The notes beneath the pieces are model-generated. The model saw only the letters and a program-made list of their open reading frames with translations. It did not search any database and was not told the DNA's origin. A stretch of 64,000 nucleotides of DNA from Micromonospora globbae (GTDB lineage Bacteria > Actinomycetota > Actinomycetes > Mycobacteriales > Micromonosporaceae). Of the stretch, positions 53,523-62,536 are shown one piece after another. The stretch lies in the NCBI RefSeq assembly GCF_003610785.1, contig NZ_RAQQ01000018.1, positions 62,001 to 126,000 of the forward strand, in the 5' to 3' direction. Numbering within the stretch: position 1 is the first letter of the stretch; every line of letters begins with the position of its first letter. Both the position numbers and the translations under genes were made by a program.

Positions 53523-56051
53523 TCAGGGCACGACGCGCAGGCGCGGAAGCTCCGCTCCCGAGATCGTTTCGGGGTCCACCTGGGCGCCGAACCAGGCCTC
53601 CAGCCGCTCGTACGGCAGCGGCCGGCTGAACAGGAATCCCTGCCCGATCTCGCACCCGATGTCCTGGAGAAGCTCCAGCGTCAGCTCGCTCTCCACGCCC
53701 TCGGCCACCACCGCCAGGCCGAACTGCTGCGAGAGCGTCACCACGGCGTTGACGATCGCCAGGTCGCCCGGATCGGTGGCCATCCCCTGCACGAAGGACC
53801 GGTCGACCTTCACCTCGTGCACCGGCAGCCGCCGCAGGTGGGCCAGGGACGAGTCACCGGTGCCGAAGTCGTCCACCGACAGCCGTACGCCCAGATCGCG
53901 CAGCCGACGCAGGGTGGGCACGGGGCGGTCCGTGCCGTCCAGCACCCCCGCCTCGGTGATCTCCAGGGTGAGCCGCTGCGGCGGCACACCGTACTCGGTG
54001 AGCAGGTCCTGGACGCGGTCCGGGAAGTGCTGGTCGGTGAGCGTACGCGGGCTGAGGTTGACGGCCACGGAGAGCGGCTGCTCGGCCTGGGCCCAGTCCC
54101 GGCTGCGCCGCAGGCCCTCGCGCAGCACGATCTCGGTGAGGCGGCTGAGCTGGCCGGTGTGCTCGGCCACCGCCACGAAGTCCTCCGGGGCCACGGTGCC
54201 GTGCGTCGGATGCTCCCAGCGGGCCAGGCACTCGACGCCCACGAGCCGCCGGTCCCGCAGCGTGACCTTGGGCTGGAAGTAGATCTCCAGCTTCCCCTCG
54301 TCCAGCGCCCGGCGCAGGTCGCCGGCGAGCCCGAGCCGGCGCAGCGACCGCGACTCCAGGCCCGGGTTGAAGAGCTGGACGCTGCCCGGCACCGACTTCG
54401 CCGCCATGGCGGCCAGGTCGACCCGTTGCAGCAGCGTCGCGGCGTCGCTGCCGTGATCGGGGTGCACGGCGACGCCCACGGCGGTGTCCACGTCCAGGGT
54501 GAGCGCGTCGAAGACCATCTCGTCGCGGATCTGCTCGCGCAGCTGGGCGGCCAGGTCCACGGCCGCCTCGGCGCTCTCCAGCCGCATCGTCACCAGGAAC
54601 TCGTCGCCACCGGCCCGCCCCACGAGTGCGGAGGACGGCGCCGACGCGCGGAGTCGGTCGGCCACCTCGACGAGAACCTTGTCACCGGCGGCGTGGCCGA
54701 GCGACTCGTTGACCTGGCGCAGGCCGTCGACGTCGAAGAGGAGCAGCGCCACGACCTCCCCCGGCGCCCGGATCTTCACGGACTCGTCGAGGGCGCTCGT
54801 GATCCGCCGCCGGTTGGGCAGCTTGGTCAGCGTGTCGTGGTACGCGTCGTGCCGCAGCCGGTCGACGAGCCGCGAGTTCTCCAGCGCGACAGCGGCGTGC
54901 GCGGCCACCGTCTCGAAGACGGGCACGTCGTTGCGGACGAAGTAGTTGCTGTCGCCGAGGCGGTTCGCCACCTCCAGCGTGCCGATGACCGCCTGGCCGG
55001 AGCGCAGCGGCAGGACGATCACGTCCTTGATCCGCTGGACGGACAGGTCGGCACGCAGATCGGGGTCGCTGGTCATGCCACGCCCGACGGTGACGGCGCG
55101 GCCCTGCGCCCGGGCCCGCTGCCGCACCGAGGCGGGAGTCTTGGCGAGGTCCAGCAGACCGGAGTCGCCGTTGCGCGCGGTCAGCAGCACCTCCGGGTGC
55201 CGGCCCTGCGCGGGCAGCCAGAGCGTGGCGTACTCCGCCTGCATCAGCGTCCGCACCCGCCCGAGAAGGGCGTCGGCCAGGGTGCCGTCCTGCCCGCTCT
55301 CGGCGATCGCCCGGCTCAGCTCGTACATGTCGGCGAGCGTGCGGTGCTGCCGGAAGAACTGCGCGTACGCGCGATAGACGAGCGCCAGCGCGACGACGAG
55401 GGCCGCCAGCAGCACCACGGACCACCACGTCTCCGCGATGAGGATGAGCACGACCATGCCGCTGGCGATGTTGATGGCCGCGGTGAGCAGCGCGAGCGGG
55501 GTCTTCCGGATCGCCTCCCGCCCCGCCTGCCAGCCCTGGAGCAGGGTGTGGACCCCCGCCACGGAGACGATGCTGACCAGGTTCACCATGCTGGCCGCCG
55601 CGAACAGGATCAGCCAGGTGCCGGGACCGACCCCCTGCACGGGCGGAAGCGCCTGCAGCACCAGCACCGCCAGGGACGACCCGGCCGCGGCCCGGGCGAC
55701 GTTGAACCAGAACTTGGTGGCGCCCAGCCGGTGGCGATGGTGCGTGATGATGGCCGCGAGCGTGTAGATGACGACGACGGTGAGCGGCCGGAGCAGGTAG
55801 AACGCGAGAACCAGCGGGATCTCGGTGAGGGTCACGCCGACGGAGTGACGCCGCACGGTGAAGTTGAGCACCGGCAGCCCGGCGGCCACCATGGCCGCCA
55901 GGAGCAGCGCCGCCATCGGCCAGTCACCGAACGGCTCCCGGACGACGAGGGCGACGATCGTCGAACAGACGACGGCGAACAACGCCATCGGCCCGGTGAT
56001 CAGCCAGGCGTGCTCCGTCGTGCGGGAGCCAGCGCGGCCTTGACCCGCCAT
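53523..56051 (-). CDS. membrane GGDEF-EAL cyclic-di-GMP protein
   Basis: 842 residues. About 1-235: multiple transmembrane helices (a MASE-like sensor, starting near WLITGPMALFAVVCS). About 255-395: GAF-like domain. About 415-565: GGDEF domain with intact AGGDEF; its substrate motif reads DVDGLRQVNE, and the RxxD inhibitory site is absent. About 585-830: EAL domain with all metal and catalytic residues visible (GVECLARW, VNLSP, LEITE, DDFGTGDSS, KVDRSF, AEGVES, GQGFLFSRP). It may synthesise, degrade or switch c-di-GMP. It is 55 bp behind a small membrane peptide gene and probably co-transcribed with it. Confidence 0.92.
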   Translation of the reverse strand: MAGQGRAGSRTTEHAWLITGPMALFAVVCSTIVALVVREPFGDWPMAALLLAAMVAAGLPVLNFTVRRHSVGVTLTEIPLVLAFYLLRPLTVVVIYTLAAIITHHRHRLGATKFWFNVARAAAGSSLAVLVLQALPPVQGVGPGTWLILFAAASMVNLVSIVSVAGVHTLLQGWQAGREAIRKTPLALLTAAINIASGMVVLILIAETWWSVVLLAALVVALALVYRAYAQFFRQHRTLADMYELSRAIAESGQDGTLADALLGRVRTLMQAEYATLWLPAQGRHPEVLLTARNGDSGLLDLAKTPASVRQRARAQGRAVTVGRGMTSDPDLRADLSVQRIKDVIVLPLRSGQAVIGTLEVANRLGDSNYFVRNDVPVFETVAAHAAVALENSRLVDRLRHDAYHDTLTKLPNRRRITSALDESVKIRAPGEVVALLLFDVDGLRQVNESLGHAAGDKVLVEVADRLRASAPSSALVGRAGGDEFLVTMRLESAEAAVDLAAQLREQIRDEMVFDALTLDVDTAVGVAVHPDHGSDAATLLQRVDLAAMAAKSVPGSVQLFNPGLESRSLRRLGLAGDLRRALDEGKLEIYFQPKVTLRDRRLVGVECLARWEHPTHGTVAPEDFVAVAEHTGQLSRLTEIVLREGLRRSRDWAQAEQPLSVAVNLSPRTLTDQHFPDRVQDLLTEYGVPPQRLTLEITEAGVLDGTDRPVPTLRRLRDLGVRLSVDDFGTGDSSLAHLRRLPVHEVKVDRSFVQGMATDPGDLAIVNAVVTLSQQFGLAVVAEGVESELTLELLQDIGCEIGQGFLFSRPLPYERLEAWFGAQVDPETISGAELPRLRVVP

Positions 56052-56106
56052 GCCGCCCCCCTCACCGGCCCCGCTGGTTCACATCGTGGTGCAGTTGACC
56101 CTCGGG

Positions 56107-56265
56107 TCAGGGAAGCACCGGCGCGTTCCAGATGACGTCCATGTTCCAGATGACGTCCATTGTGTGCACCTGCCCGCCCCAGACGTCGCCTACGAAGACG
56201 CCGGCGGCCAGTGCAGCGAGCACCAGGAACGAGCCAAGCAGCCGGCCCCGCTTTCGACCAGACAT
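56107..56265 (-). CDS. 52-residue membrane peptide with a doubled MDVIWN motif
   Basis: I do not recognise a family. The peptide has a basic start (MSGRKRGR), one hydrophobic helix (about 9-28, LLGSFLVLAALAAGVFVGDV) and a short outside tail containing MDVIWN twice, then APVLP. ATG chosen because AGGAG lies 5 nt upstream; the in-frame extension above it has no such site. The duplication is perfect at DNA level. It is in the same direction as the GGDEF-EAL gene, 55 bp ahead of it. Either a signal peptide with a secreted 20-residue tail or a membrane-anchored partner is possible. Confidence 0.7.
   Translation of the reverse strand: MSGRKRGRLLGSFLVLAALAAGVFVGDVWGGQVHTMDVIWNMDVIWNAPVLP
56125..56160. 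repeat. 18-bp perfect tandem duplication
   Basis: GTTCCAGATGACGTCCAT at 56125-56142 is repeated at 56143-56160 with no mismatch. It encodes the two MDVIWN copies of the small membrane peptide, so the duplication is recent or under constraint. Confidence 0.95.
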
Positions 56266-56843
56266 GTTTGCTCCTGTCGGGGAAGTGTCACAGGGATGGT
56301 GGAGGTTCCACGATCGTGCCACACGGCCGGTGACCAGAAAAGCCGTGCGGGCACGGCAGGGCCGTGCCGGTGACGAGGTTCCGCCGATCAGGCCACGACT
56401 CCCGCCGAGCAGGGCCAGATCAAGGGCCTGATGTGCCGGGAGCAGGGTTCATCGGGTGCCTGATACGACGTACGGCACATTTCGCCTCCACGGCTCGCCC
56501 GACCTTCGAACAGCCGCGTGTGATCACTCTGTGTCACGTCTCGGACTGCCTCGGTCGCCCGCACCGCGACCGGGACATCGACCACCATACCTGCCTGACG
56601 CAAGAGGACCAGAGGGACGTCGGGGGCAATTCAGCCATTCCACGCTGGACCCCGCGCCAACCCGACACTGTTCGCCTCCCCGTGTCCGGTCATTCACGGT
56701 GTCCGGCACTTCTTCGCGTCTGTCCGGCGCCGTCCCCCGCTCCCCTGGTTCCGCGCGTTCCCGTTGCCCGGCGCCCGGCGTGCCCCGCTCCTGCCCACGT
56801 CGGGGCGGGGCATGCCCGGCGTCCCTCCGGGTACCCGCCGGCC
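56266..56843. other. divergent intergenic region
   Basis: 578 bp between the small membrane peptide (- strand) and the DUF1028 gene (+ strand). I see no gene. It has inverted GCCGTGC/GCACGGC elements near 56342-56370 and should hold both promoters; a - strand GGAACC at about 56306-56311 is reminiscent of ECF-sigma -35 boxes but lacks a sure partner. Confidence 0.5.
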
Positions 56844-57521
56844 GTGACCTTCTCGATCGCCGCACGCTGCCCGCGTACGGGCCAGCTCGGGGTGGGAGCC
56901 CTCACGGCCAGACCAGCGGTCGGCAAGCTGGTCGCGCACGTCCACGCCGACGGTGGCGCGGTGGCGACCCAGGCCACCCCCAACCCGTTCCTGGCCTACG
57001 ACGGCCTGCCGCTGCTCCACGAGGGCCGCTCGCCGCAGGACGTCCTGACCGTGCTGCTGGCCCGGGATCCGGGTCGGGAGGTACGGCAGGTCGGCATGGT
57101 CGATCGCGAGGGACGCGCGTACGCCTTCACCGGCTCCCGTGCCCGGCACTGGGCCGGCCACCACACCGGGCCGGGTTACGCGGCGCAGGGCAACCGGCTG
57201 GTGGGCCCCGAGACCCTCGCGGAGATCGTCCGAGTGTTCGAGGAGAGCCGGGAACTCGACCTGGCCGAGCGGCTCGTGCTGGCCATCGAGGCCGGCGAGG
57301 AGGCCGGCGGTGACCGGCAGGGCGCACGGTCGGCGACCGTCACGGTGATCGGCGACGAGCCGTACCCGATCTGGGACGTGCGGGTCGACGACGCCGAGCA
57401 TCCGGCGGCGGAACTGCGCCGGCTGCACGGCGTCTTCCGGGAGGAGGTGCTGCCGACCATCGAGCGGCTGCCCACCCGCGAGGACCCGATGGGCGAGGCC
57501 GCCCGGCAGGCGCTGGCGTAG
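56844..57521 (+). CDS. DUF1028 family protein
   Basis: 225 residues of the DUF1028 family, whose fold resembles Ntn hydrolases; no biochemical activity is established. The family pattern VTFSIAARCPRTGQLGVGAL, AVATQATPNPF, SRARHWAGHHTGPGYAAQGN and RSATVTVIG is complete. GTG start chosen because it gives the usual N-terminus; there is no Shine-Dalgarno, so it may be leaderless. It converges on an MFS gene. Confidence 0.85.
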   Translation: MTFSIAARCPRTGQLGVGALTARPAVGKLVAHVHADGGAVATQATPNPFLAYDGLPLLHEGRSPQDVLTVLLARDPGREVRQVGMVDREGRAYAFTGSRARHWAGHHTGPGYAAQGNRLVGPETLAEIVRVFEESRELDLAERLVLAIEAGEEAGGDRQGARSATVTVIGDEPYPIWDVRVDDAEHPAAELRRLHGVFREEVLPTIERLPTREDPMGEAARQALA

Positions 57522-57583
57522 CCGGGCGTCCCCGCTGGCGAAGCCGACGCGGTCCCGCGTCCGCTGCCGGGGCTCCGGCCGCG

Positions 57584-58855
57584 CTACCGCCCGGCAACCG
57601 TCTCCGGTCGGGCGCCGGGGGGCGCCGGCTCGCGGTCAGGCGCCGGCGCGACGTCCCGCCGGCGCGGTAGCAGCAGCGGGCTCGCCAGGATCAGCAACCC
57701 CGCGACCGTGATGGCGGTACGTGGGCTGGTGGCCGCGGCGAGCAGACCGCCGAGGGCGCTGAGGACGGCGATGGCGGCGCTGCTGCTGATCGACCAGGCC
57801 GTCAGGGTGCGGACGACGCGGTCCCGGGGCGTGTTCTCGAGCCGGTAGGTGGCCAGCACCGGGTTGTACAGGCTCATGTTGACGATGATCGCGAACTCGA
57901 CGGCGACCACCGTCACGAGGCCGACGACTCCAGGTTGGACGAAGGCGAGGCCGATCAGCCAGACCGCCCGCAGCGCGCCGACCGTCCGCAGCGTCCGGTG
58001 CCGGCCGTGCCGCGCCACTACCCGGCGGGCGAGGCGTGAGCCGATCAGCCCACCGACGCAGGGAAGGGCGAAGGCGAGGCTGTACTGCCACGGTGGAAAC
58101 CCGAGTTCACGGAGCAGGAGTACGGCCAGCAACGGCTCGGTGGCCATGATGAGTCCGCTGACGAGCAGCTGGTTGAGGTAGAGCGCCCGCAGGCCGGGAT
58201 GGGTCAGGAGGTGCCGCCAACCGTCGAGCAACTCACCGACCCGGACCCGGCTCGTCCCGGTGCGCCGCGGCCGGTCCTCCCTGCCCCGGATCGCGGCGAT
58301 GCCCAGGGCGGAGAACAGGTAGCTGAACGCGTCCGCCAGCACGGTCGTCACCGGCCCGAACAGGCCGATGGCCGCGCCGCCCAGCGGTGGCCCGACCGCG
58401 ATGGAACTCCACGTCGTCGACTCGAACCGGGCGTTGGCCACGAGCAGGTCGTCCCGACGGACGAGCGTCTTGAGGTACGCGCCGCTGGCCGCGTTGAAGG
58501 CGATCTTGGCGGCGGCGACCACCGCCGAGACGACCAGCAACTGGACGAAACCGAGCAGCCCGAACGCGTACGCGATCGGGACCGTCATCATGACCGCGAA
58601 CCGGACCACGTCCATCGCGATCATCACCGGCCGATTGCGGCGGAACTCCACCCACGGCGCGAGCGGCACCGCGATGAGCGCGCCCACCGCCGGCCCCACC
58701 GCCGACAACGCGGACACCTGAGCGGGACTGGCGTCCAACAGCAGCACGGCGATCAGCGGCAGGGCGCCGAACCCCAGCCCGGAGCCGTACGCGCTGACGG
58801 CGTAGGCCGCCCACAACCACCCGAACTGCCGGCCCAGGGACCTCCTCGCCACCAC
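57584..58855 (-). CDS. MFS transporter
   Basis: 423 residues with about 12 transmembrane helices, of the MFS_3 (enterobactin-exporter-like) type: AAYAVSAYGSGLGFGALPLI at the start, a conserved ANARFESTTWSSIAVGPPLG in the middle and a cytoplasmic loop of basic residues. Likely a drug or metabolite exporter; substrate unknown. GTG start chosen because GGAGG lies 7 nt upstream. Confidence 0.85.
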   Translation of the reverse strand: MVARRSLGRQFGWLWAAYAVSAYGSGLGFGALPLIAVLLLDASPAQVSALSAVGPAVGALIAVPLAPWVEFRRNRPVMIAMDVVRFAVMMTVPIAYAFGLLGFVQLLVVSAVVAAAKIAFNAASGAYLKTLVRRDDLLVANARFESTTWSSIAVGPPLGGAAIGLFGPVTTVLADAFSYLFSALGIAAIRGREDRPRRTGTSRVRVGELLDGWRHLLTHPGLRALYLNQLLVSGLIMATEPLLAVLLLRELGFPPWQYSLAFALPCVGGLIGSRLARRVVARHGRHRTLRTVGALRAVWLIGLAFVQPGVVGLVTVVAVEFAIIVNMSLYNPVLATYRLENTPRDRVVRTLTAWSISSSAAIAVLSALGGLLAAATSPRTAITVAGLLILASPLLLPRRRDVAPAPDREPAPPGARPETVAGR

Positions 58856-59098
58856 AGCTCCGCCTCCCCGTACCGGCGCTCCCCCGGCGCTCCCCCGTGA
58901 ACGGCAGCGATCGAAGCAAGGTCGCGGAGGCGGGATCAAACAACCGGACCGGCGGCGCGCCACAACCGCGCGTTGTACGCCCTGGCCAGCGGCCTTGGTC
59001 GACTCGATGGCCTCGGCAATCACGGCCTCCTTGCCGGTAGCCCGGACACGTCTGCGAAACCGCCATCCGAGATCGAGCGGGGACCGAGTGGGCTCACG

Positions 59099-59142
59099 AA
59101 AGAAGCCCCTGACCAGCGTTCTCGCTGGTCAGGGGCTTCTTT
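59099..59142. terminator. 20-bp bidirectional terminator after tRNA-Tyr
   Basis: A perfect 20-bp stem (59099-59118 with 59123-59142) around loop TTCT, with an A/T-rich base (AAAGAAG ... CTTCTTT). It is the strongest terminator in the window and lies 7 nt past the tRNA-Tyr CCA end. Confidence 0.9.
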
Positions 59143-59149
59143 GTGCACC

Positions 59150-59233
59150 TGGTGGCGGGTAGAGGATTCGAACCTCTGTAGCTTTCGCGACGGATTTACA
59201 GTCCGCTCCCATTGGCCGCTCGGGCAACCCGCC
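59150..59233 (-). tRNA. tRNA-Tyr (GTA), CCA encoded
   Basis: 84 nt including CCA. Acceptor GGCGGGT/ACCCGCC with A73 and encoded CCA, anticodon GTA in CTGTAAA, a long variable arm (type II tRNA) and T-loop GTTCGAAT. It is the only tRNA in this window with a genomic CCA. Confidence 0.95.
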
Positions 59234-59272
59234 AGGGCGTATCACCGCGTCGGGGACGCGGCGACGGATGCA

Positions 59273-59303
59273 AGGATAGCGGCTCCCCCCGCCGCCGGTG
59301 CAA
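59273..59303 (-). promoter_or_regulatory. candidate tRNA-Tyr promoter
   Basis: - strand -35 TTGCAC (59303-59298), 19-nt spacer, -10 TATCCT (59278-59273), 40 bp above the tRNA. Confidence 0.5.
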
Positions 59304-59382
59304 CCGGGTACGGTCAGGGGGTCGTACCGCTGGTCAGCGGGCGACGGCACGCCAGAAACCGCCGGACAGCAGGAGCATGAGC

Positions 59383-59877
59383 ATGGCAGCGAACCCGTCG
59401 TTCGACATCGTGAGCAAGGTCGACCGGCAGGAGGTCGACAACGCCCTCCGCCAGGCGGAGAAGGAGCTCGCGACGCGGTTCGACTTCCGGGGGACGGGCG
59501 CCGAGATCTCCTGGTCGGGCGAGGAGGCGGTCTCCCTCCAGGCCGAGACCGAGGAGCGCGTCCGGGCCGCGCTGGAGGTCTTCAAGGAGAAGCTGGTCAA
59601 GCGCAACATCTCGCTGAAGTCGCTGGACGCGGGTGACCCGCGGTCCTCCGGCAAGGTGTTCAAGATCGACTGCAAGATCATCCAGGGCATCGACTCGGAC
59701 AAGGCGAAGGCGATCAGCAAGAAGATCCGCGACGAGGGCCCGAAGGGCGTCCAGGCGCAGATCCAGGGCGACCAGCTCCGCGTCACCGGCAAGAAGAAGG
59801 ACGACCTCCAGGCCGTGATCGCGATGCTCAAGGGCGAGGACTTCGGCGTCGCCCTCCAGTTCACCAACTACCGGTAA
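59383..59877 (+). CDS. YajQ family nucleotide-binding protein
   Basis: 164 residues, full length. Two ferredoxin-like halves with the family patterns [42 protein letters not shown] and [14 protein letters not shown]. Members bind nucleotides including c-di-GMP in some proteobacteria; that is not established here, but a c-di-GMP gene lies 3.3 kb away. ATG at 59383 chosen because AGGAG lies 7 nt upstream; the ATG two codons earlier is too close to it. Confidence 0.92.
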   Translation: MAANPSFDIVSKVDRQEVDNALRQAEKELATRFDFRGTGAEISWSGEEAVSLQAETEERVRAALEVFKEKLVKRNISLKSLDAGDPRSSGKVFKIDCKIIQGIDSDKAKAISKKIRDEGPKGVQAQIQGDQLRVTGKKKDDLQAVIAMLKGEDFGVALQFTNYR

Positions 59878-60745
59878 AGCCGTCGCCGTCGTGGCCGGCC
59901 GGGGGCCTGTCACGGCAGATGTCGTCGCCGCTGGTCGTCGTACGTCACGTCTGTCCAGTGTCCGACCTGGCGGCGGCCTGGCCGAACCGCGTCCCGCAGC
60001 CCGTCCGCCGATCGAACCGGCCACGCCGGCGTGCGGGCGCCAGCCCACACGCCGGCCGTGCCGACGCCGACCCAGGTCACCGGACAGACGTGCGCACCCG
60101 GGCGTTCACCGTCGTCGCCGATACCGGGACGGCCCTGACCTGTCGCGCATCATGACCGACCGCGCGCGGACGGCCGCATGGTGCAGTCCGCGGCGGGGCC
60201 ACCGCGCATCCCGTCCGGGCTGCGGCCAACGGCGCGCGCTCAGGAGCAGAGGCCGAACTGTGCTGGTGTGGTCGCGGGACGCGCGGGCGACCAGGGGCGT
60301 GGTGTCGAGGGACTCGCCGCCGGCGGTGACGCGGAACGTCCCGAGGTCGGGACAGCGGTGGGCGCAGCCGAGTGCGAGCAGGGGAAGCCGCGTGCGCCCG
60401 ACGGTCCCGGGCAGCACGATACGAGGACGCGTAGACATGATCTTCTCCGAAGGGCCTGACGGAAGGCATGGGAAACGAACCGACGGCGACGTCGGCGACC
60501 GATGCGCGGGCACGGTGTCAGGTCTACGAAGCAGGCGGCGTCACGCGGGGTGAAGTCCTCTCGGGAGGGCGTCGGAGAAGAAGATCCAGCTCACGGTAGG
60601 GCGGAACGAGCCGCGGCGGCCACCGGTTTAGTCCGCCGCCGCGCATCTGACGGCCCGTCGGGCCTCGCTGCCGTCACCGCAGGTCGGGCAGCCCACTGGA
60701 TCACCGCCCGGACGTATCGTGGAGGCGCCGGGGAAGGGGGCGCCC
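59878..60745. other. poorly coding region
   Basis: 868 bp between the YajQ gene and a small membrane protein. Only one - strand frame with a good ribosome binding site was found (60106-60438, listed separately); the rest has no frame with family resemblance. Its composition is Arg-rich in every frame, as expected of non-coding or decayed high-GC sequence. Confidence 0.5.
60106..60438 (-). CDS. hypothetical protein, uncertain
   Basis: A 110-residue frame starting MSTRPRIVLPGTVGRTRLPL. The only support is a good GGAGA 5 nt upstream of the ATG. The product is Arg-rich with no recognisable domain, and it may be the remnant of a longer gene or a chance frame. Confidence 0.3.
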   Translation of the reverse strand: MSTRPRIVLPGTVGRTRLPLLALGCAHRCPDLGTFRVTAGGESLDTTPLVARASRDHTSTVRPLLLSARRWPQPGRDARWPRRGLHHAAVRARSVMMRDRSGPSRYRRRR

Positions 60746-60985
60746 GTGATCCCGACGTTGATCCTGTTCGGCCTCGTGGCCGGTCGCTGGTGGCGGCTGT
60801 CGCTCGCCGCCGCCGCGCTGCTCTGGCCCGTCCTGCTCGTCGCGACCGGGGCCATGGGCCTCGAACCGGGGCTGCTCGGCGCGTCGGCTCTCGCGCTCGC
60901 CAACACGGCCGTGGGCGTCGGTGTCCACCAGGCCCTCCGCTGGGTGGTCCGGGGCGTGCGCCGCCGACCGGCGTCGGGCACCTGA
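60746..60985 (+). CDS. small two-helix membrane protein
   Basis: 79 residues. Two hydrophobic helices (about 1-15 and 20-45), a third weaker one, and a basic C-terminus (RRRPASGT). GTG start chosen because AAGGGGG lies 5 nt upstream. No family known to me; function not assignable. Confidence 0.6.
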   Translation: MIPTLILFGLVAGRWWRLSLAAAALLWPVLLVATGAMGLEPGLLGASALALANTAVGVGVHQALRWVVRGVRRRPASGT

Positions 60986-61011
60986 CGACACCAGCACCGC
61001 CGCGACCGCCG

Positions 61012-61107
61012 TCAGCGGTTGAAGATCAGCAGCAGCACCACCGTGAGGAGCGCGCTGATCAGCAGCGAGCCCAGGCATCCGACCCGGTTCGAGAAGAAGA
61101 CGAACAC
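61012..61107 (-). CDS. 31-residue membrane peptide
   Basis: Translation: MFVFFSNRVGCLGSLLISAL, then LTVVLLLIFNR and a stop. A single hydrophobic helix with a conserved-looking NRVGCLGS motif. I recall similar tiny peptides in other actinomycetes, but this is memory, not a search. No Shine-Dalgarno; the GTG may be at the 5' end of a leaderless mRNA. It is downstream of the MFS gene on the same strand, 36 bp past its stop. Confidence 0.55.
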   Translation of the reverse strand: MFVFFSNRVGCLGSLLISALLTVVLLLIFNR

Positions 61108-61143
61108 GCCCGAGGGAGTACCCGACCCCGCCCGGGCCAACCG

Positions 61144-62397
61144 TCAGGCGGGAATGGGCTCCTCGACGCGTACGGCTCGGGCCTCCGCGCGGGCGATGGG
61201 CCCGGCGGGCAGCGCGGCGACCCCGGCCCCGACGGCGACCGCGGCGCCGGCGAAGAGGAACGCCCACGGCACGCCGCCGGCGTGGTCGACGATCACGCCG
61301 GCCACCGCACCGCCGGCCGCGCTCGCCGCCACGGACATGGTCACGACCCAGGTGTACGCCTCGTTCAGCATGCCGGCCGGGGCGATCCGCCCGACCAGGG
61401 TGTTCTCCAGCGTCAGCGCGGGCGCGATGGTCGCCCCGCCGACGATCAGCGCGGCGCCCAGCGCCAGCGGGTTGGGCATCACGGCGAAGACCACGAAGGT
61501 GCCCGCGAGCGCGGCGAGCAGCCGGGCGAACTGCCGGGTCATGTTGACGGCCGGCTTGCGTACGCCGAACCAGAACCCGCCGACCGCGCTGCCCACGCCC
61601 CAGACGGCCAGCAGGATGCCGGCGAGACTCTCCGCGTCGTCGGCGCGGTAGTTGCCGGCGAACGCCGGCACGATGACGCCGGCGGCGCCGAACGCGATGC
61701 CGAGACCGGCCACGCAGACGAGCAGGGCCGGGAAGCCGGCGACCCGCAGCGGGCCGAGCCCGCGGGCCTGGTGCTCGCGGGGGTGCGGCCGCCAGCCGCG
61801 CATCACCCGGCCGACGGCGACCGCCAGGGTGCCGACGAGCGTGACGAGCGCGGCGCCCAGCAGGGCGGCGGTCGCGTCGGCGACCAGGACGAAGCCGGCA
61901 ACCAGCAGCGGACCGAGCACGAAGACGATCTCGAACAGCGAGGTCTCCGCCGCGAGCGCGGTGTTGCGCAGGTGGTACCGGCCGGACGCCGGGGACGTGA
62001 GGTCGTTCCAGGCGCCGCGGATCGCGGCCGTCAGCGGTGGGTAGGTGGCGCCGGCCACGGCGGCCGCCACGTAGATCGTCACGAGGCCGTCGGCGTGGCT
62101 GGCCAGCAGCAGCCCGACGAGGGCCAGCGGGTGGGCGACGGCGGTGACGACCAGCACCGGGCTGGGGCCGATCCGGTCGGCGACGCGCCCGGCGACGGGG
62201 CTCAGCGCGGCGCCGGCCACGGCGTAGATGCCGCCCGCCACGGCCGCGAGCGAGTACCGCCCCGTCACCTGTTCGACCACCAGCAGCAGCGCCAGCGGTG
62301 TCATGCCGATCCCGAGCCGACCGATGATGCCGGTCACCAGCAGCATCGGTGCGCCAGGAATCCGCCAGACGCCCAGATACTGGCGCAGCGCGGCCAC
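61144..62397 (-). CDS. MFS transporter
   Basis: 417 residues with about 12 transmembrane helices. It contains MFS signature elements ([20 protein letters not shown] near helix 2-3, and a repeat in the second half). Likely an efflux protein; substrate unknown. GTG start with GGGAGG 5 nt upstream. Confidence 0.85.
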   Translation of the reverse strand: MAALRQYLGVWRIPGAPMLLVTGIIGRLGIGMTPLALLLVVEQVTGRYSLAAVAGGIYAVAGAALSPVAGRVADRIGPSPVLVVTAVAHPLALVGLLLASHADGLVTIYVAAAVAGATYPPLTAAIRGAWNDLTSPASGRYHLRNTALAAETSLFEIVFVLGPLLVAGFVLVADATAALLGAALVTLVGTLAVAVGRVMRGWRPHPREHQARGLGPLRVAGFPALLVCVAGLGIAFGAAGVIVPAFAGNYRADDAESLAGILLAVWGVGSAVGGFWFGVRKPAVNMTRQFARLLAALAGTFVVFAVMPNPLALGAALIVGGATIAPALTLENTLVGRIAPAGMLNEAYTWVVTMSVAASAAGGAVAGVIVDHAGGVPWAFLFAGAAVAVGAGVAALPAGPIARAEARAVRVEEPIPA

Positions 62398-62487
62398 ACG
62401 AACCTCCCGGGTGTAATGAGCGTGAGCTGCTTTCGACCCTAACGGTCGGGGCGCGTCCGGATGAAGCGGTTATTGCGGGCGACACAG

Positions 62488-62523
62488 CACCGCGCCCGGC
62501 ACCGAGCGGTGCCGGGCGCGGTG
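62488..62523 (-). terminator. terminator after htpX
   Basis: A perfect 16-bp stem (62488-62503 with 62508-62523) around loop GAGC, 13 nt past the htpX stop. Confidence 0.8.
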
Positions 62524-62536
62524 GGACGGTCCGGGG

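Noticed and set aside
53445-56135. An 896-residue + strand frame opposite the GGDEF-EAL gene
   Set aside because: Antisense shadow; it has no start signal or domain pattern, whereas the - strand gene has all EAL catalytic motifs.
60502-62442. A 646-residue + strand frame opposite the MFS gene
   Set aside because: No hydrophobic pattern or family match; the - strand gene encodes a 12-helix transporter with a good ribosome binding site.
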